Origin: an uncultured Prevotella sp.
Lineage (GTDB): Bacteria; Bacteroidota; Bacteroidia; Bacteroidales; Bacteroidaceae
Assembly (NCBI GenBank): GCA_900553595.1
Contig: USEC01000060.1
Coordinates: 1 to 8,324 of the forward strand
Length of the DNA stretch: 8,324 nucleotides
Direction: 5' to 3'
This document shows, in pieces, positions 6,735 through 8,324 of the stretch. Each line of letters starts with the position of its first letter. Within the stretch, counting starts at the first letter, position 1. The translations under genes were made by a program, and so were the position numbers. The notes below the pieces were generated by a model. That model searched no databases. It was not told the DNA's origin and was given only the letters and a program-made list of their open reading frames with translations.

Positions 6735-7766
6735 TTATCTTCTACTGCCGAAGCCTCCGCCTGATGACTGACGGCTTGGGCTGTTGTTGCGTGAACCTCC
6801 GCCGAACGAACCGCCGGAACTGCGTGAGTTGCCGAACGAGCCGCGACTGCTGCCGAACGAACTGCCGGAATTGCGTGAATTGCCGAACGACGGGCTGCTG
6901 CTTCTGTTGGGCATGCTTGTTGTGGAACGTTGCATTTGCTGGTTGCTGCGTCTATTTCCGAACGAAGACGAGCCGTTTCTGTCGTTATTGTTCTCCGGTT
7001 TCGGGGTGAAAGTGGAACTAGGACTGTTGCCGAACGAACTGCGTGAATTGCCGAACGAGCCGCGTGAACTGCCGAACGAATTGCCGGAAGGCAGGCTCAC
7101 AGTAGTGCGTGTGCTGCTTTGGCGAGAGCCGAAGCCGGAGTTGTTGCGTTTGTTCTGTGGTGCTTTTGAACTGTAGCCGAAGCTGCTGCTCGGAACATTT
7201 GAAGGACGCCGTGAACCGAAGCTCACACGCTTTCCCTGACCGAAGTCGCCGCGGTTGAAATCGTCACGCAAGCCAGTGAACTTTGCACCGTGACGGTGTC
7301 CGAAGTCACGACCGTGATACCATGAGCGTCCGCCGTTCATTCTCCATGAGTGGCCTCCGCGATACTCAACGAACACGCGTGGACGGTCGTAGAAGAAGAA
7401 ATAGTCGCGGTGCGGGTAGCGGGCGTAGATACCGAAGTGCCAGTAGCCGGCGTTCCAGTAGAGCGGACGGTAGAAATAGGTCGCGGCAACGTATGTGCGG
7501 TACTGCCAGTCGAGCAGTATGTAGCTCAGGTCGAGGTTGCGCTGACGCCAGTAGTCACCGTAGAGGTCGTCGTAGGTATTGATACCCATGAGGTAGTCGA
7601 GGTTTATCTCGTAGGCAGCCTCATATTGTGCGTCGCTGAGATTAAGTTCATACGCCATCTTGTCGGTGAGGAACAGAGCCTGTTGGCGTGCCTGTTTGTA
7701 GCTCATGGCTTTTGTCGAAACTGCCATTACAAGCAGTAAAGCGAGGACAGATATAAACCTTTTCAT
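6735..7766 (-). CDS. Exported protein with aromatic N-terminal domain and Ser/Gly/Arg-rich repeat tail
   Basis: The 343-residue protein has a clear signal peptide (MKRFISVLALLLVMAVSTKA, cleavage likely after Ala20), so it is exported to the periplasm or beyond. Residues 21-60 look helical (QARQQALFLTDKMAYELNL). Residues 60-140 are unusually rich in Tyr, Trp and Phe, with clusters such as YFYRPLYWNAGYWHFGIY and DYFFFYDRP. From about 180 onward it is low-complexity, built from SFGNSR and SFGSSR units; the 15-mer SFGSSRGSFGNSRSS occurs twice, at 230-244 and 303-317. The tail is strongly basic through Arg and has almost no acidic residues. There are no cysteines, no lipobox and no recognised catalytic motif. 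The function is unknown; a surface or envelope structural role is only a guess. It is transcribed alone from the promoter at 7815-7845 and converges on the phosphatase gene. Confidence 0.88.
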   Translation of the reverse strand: MKRFISVLALLLVMAVSTKAMSYKQARQQALFLTDKMAYELNLSDAQYEAAYEINLDYLMGINTYDDLYGDYWRQRNLDLSYILLDWQYRTYVAATYFYRPLYWNAGYWHFGIYARYPHRDYFFFYDRPRVFVEYRGGHSWRMNGGRSWYHGRDFGHRHGAKFTGLRDDFNRGDFGQGKRVSFGSRRPSNVPSSSFGYSSKAPQNKRNNSGFGSRQSSTRTTVSLPSGNSFGSSRGSFGNSRSSFGNSPSSTFTPKPENNNDRNGSSSFGNRRSNQQMQRSTTSMPNRSSSPSFGNSRNSGSSFGSSRGSFGNSRSSGGSFGGGSRNNSPSRQSSGGGFGSRR

Positions 7767-7814
7767 AGTAGTATGTTTTTTAGCGTTCTACATTTTGTTC
7801 CTTTATTACATTTG

Positions 7815-7845
7815 CAAAGATAGCCATGAAAAGCCGACACGCAAA
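7815..7845 (-). promoter_or_regulatory. Bacteroidetes-type promoter for the exported repeat protein
   Basis: On the minus strand, TTTG (7845-7842) is followed after 19 bases by TATCTTTG (7822-7815). These match the -33 TTTG and -7 TAnnTTTG consensus exactly and at the preferred spacing. The start of transcription would be near 7808, giving a leader of about 40 bases. Two GGGA-TCCC type palindromes lie immediately upstream (7846-7878). Confidence 0.82.
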
Positions 7846-8102
7846 GGGATTTTCCCTAAACCAGTGTGGGAAATTCCCTATTCAAGTCATTCCTGCGCTT
7901 TTCCCCACTGCCTAAAAATGCAATTTGACAAACGATAGGAGGTCGAGCGGTCAAAACAGGAGTTGGCAGAAGTTATCGGAAGTTAATTCGCCTGCGGTAG
8001 ATGGAATGTAACGGACATTACTACACAAAATAATAACAATCGATATATTGGAATAATTTACAAAAATAGCTTAATTTATAATGGTTGTCGCAAAATTTAA
8101 TG
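7846..8102. other. Intergenic region between divergent genes, no gene seen
   Basis: No credible coding sequence was found here. It holds two 11-base palindromes, GGGATTTTCCC (7846-7856, imperfect) and GGGAAATTCCC (7868-7878, perfect), whose centres are 22 bases apart. CAGTGTGGG (7862-7870) can pair imperfectly with CCCCACTG (7903-7910). A 7-base direct repeat, GAAGTTA, occurs at 7969-7975 and 7979-7985, ten bases apart. From about 8020 the sequence becomes strongly AT-rich up to the next gene. Confidence 0.5.
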
Positions 8103-8110
8103 TATATTTG
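8103..8110 (+). promoter_or_regulatory. Putative -7 element for the XRE-family regulator gene
   Basis: TATATTTG fits the consensus TAnnTTTG. No clear -33 TTTG is found at the usual 19-21 base distance; the nearest candidate is GGTTG at 8083-8087, which is too close. If it is used, transcription would begin about 14 bases before the ATG at 8131, a very short leader. Confidence 0.5.
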
Positions 8111-8130
8111 CAGTAAAATTCGGTGGATTT

Positions 8131-8324
8131 ATGAAACTAAACAAAATTAAAGAAGTCTTAGATAGCAAGGGTATTTCACAAACTTGGCTGGCAAAACAGT
8201 TAGGTAAGAGTTTTAGTACGGTCAATTGCTATGCTCGGAATAAATACCAACCAGATTTAGAGACGCTTTTTGAAATCTCAAAGATTTTAGAAGTTGACCT
8301 CAAGGATTTGATTACGGACGAGAA
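8131..8324 (+). CDS. Cro/C1 (XRE)-family helix-turn-helix regulator, 3' end off window
   Basis: The first 64 codons are visible, starting MKLNKIKEVLDSKGISQTWL. The DNA-binding fold is clear: helix 1 (about 3-13), the helix-turn-helix ISQTWLAKQLGKSFSTVNCY (15-34), a turn with NKYQPDLETLFEISKILEV (37-55) and the closing DLKDLI (56-61). This is the usual XRE layout, and such proteins bind DNA as dimers. The gene is about 35% GC (68 of 194 bases), against about 60% in a 60-base sample of mfd, and prefers TTA and AAA codons, which suggests separate ancestry. From memory, XRE proteins that begin MKLNxIKEVLxxKGISQTWLAKxLGKS often precede restriction-modification genes in Bacteroidetes; the downstream gene is not in the window, so this is inference. 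A weak GGTGG lies just before the ATG. Confidence 0.9.
   Translation, partial: MKLNKIKEVLDSKGISQTWLAKQLGKSFSTVNCYARNKYQPDLETLFEISKILEVDLKDLITDE

Noticed and set aside
6784..7176. Plus-strand open frame rich in Leu, Pro, Arg and Glu repeats (PNELRELPNEPRELPNE)
   Set aside because: It is the antisense reading of the SFGNSR repeats. The minus-strand gene has a signal peptide and a strong promoter, whereas this frame has neither.

Overview
The window looks like a chromosomal segment of a Bacteroidales bacterium, most likely Prevotella or a close relative. The reasons are three close matches to the Bacteroidetes -7 promoter consensus TAnnTTTG, few Shine-Dalgarno sequences, Bacteroidetes-type TatA/TatC and Mfd sequences, and GC-rich housekeeping genes separated by AT-rich leaders. 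Genus-level assignment is inference.

Layout from left to right. Positions 1-124 hold one copy of an intergenic repeat. A compact overlapping operon follows: a 99-residue cysteine-containing protein, tatA and tatC (214-1502), which together encode a minimal twin-arginine protein export system plus a small protein of unknown role. The 375-base gap 1503-1877 holds a second copy of the repeat inside a 197-bp fold-back element (1555-1751), and then a promoter. That promoter drives a likely three-gene operon: a polyprenol-phosphate mannose synthase-like glycosyltransferase, the transcription-repair coupling factor mfd, and a histidine phosphatase (1878-6700), with gaps of only 47 and 48 bases. The operon ends at a perfect 14-bp hairpin (6677-6712) whose left arm is the end of the phosphatase coding sequence. 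The same hairpin can stop the convergent gene on the other strand. That gene (6735-7766, minus) encodes an exported protein with an aromatic N-terminal domain and a long Ser/Gly/Arg-rich repetitive tail, and it has a very good Bacteroidetes promoter (7815-7845). After a 364-base AT-rich intergenic region, a low-GC gene for a Cro/C1-type regulator begins at 8131 and runs off the window. It may be the first gene of an acquired island.

The most notable signal is the fold-back repeat. All three differences between the two copies within its inner arm fall on predicted G-U wobble positions, so that each would change G-U to A-U without breaking the pairing. The protein-coding genes are mostly ordinary housekeeping functions, and no complete novel multi-gene system is visible. 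The right-hand edge, where composition changes and a regulator begins, is where accessory content may lie.
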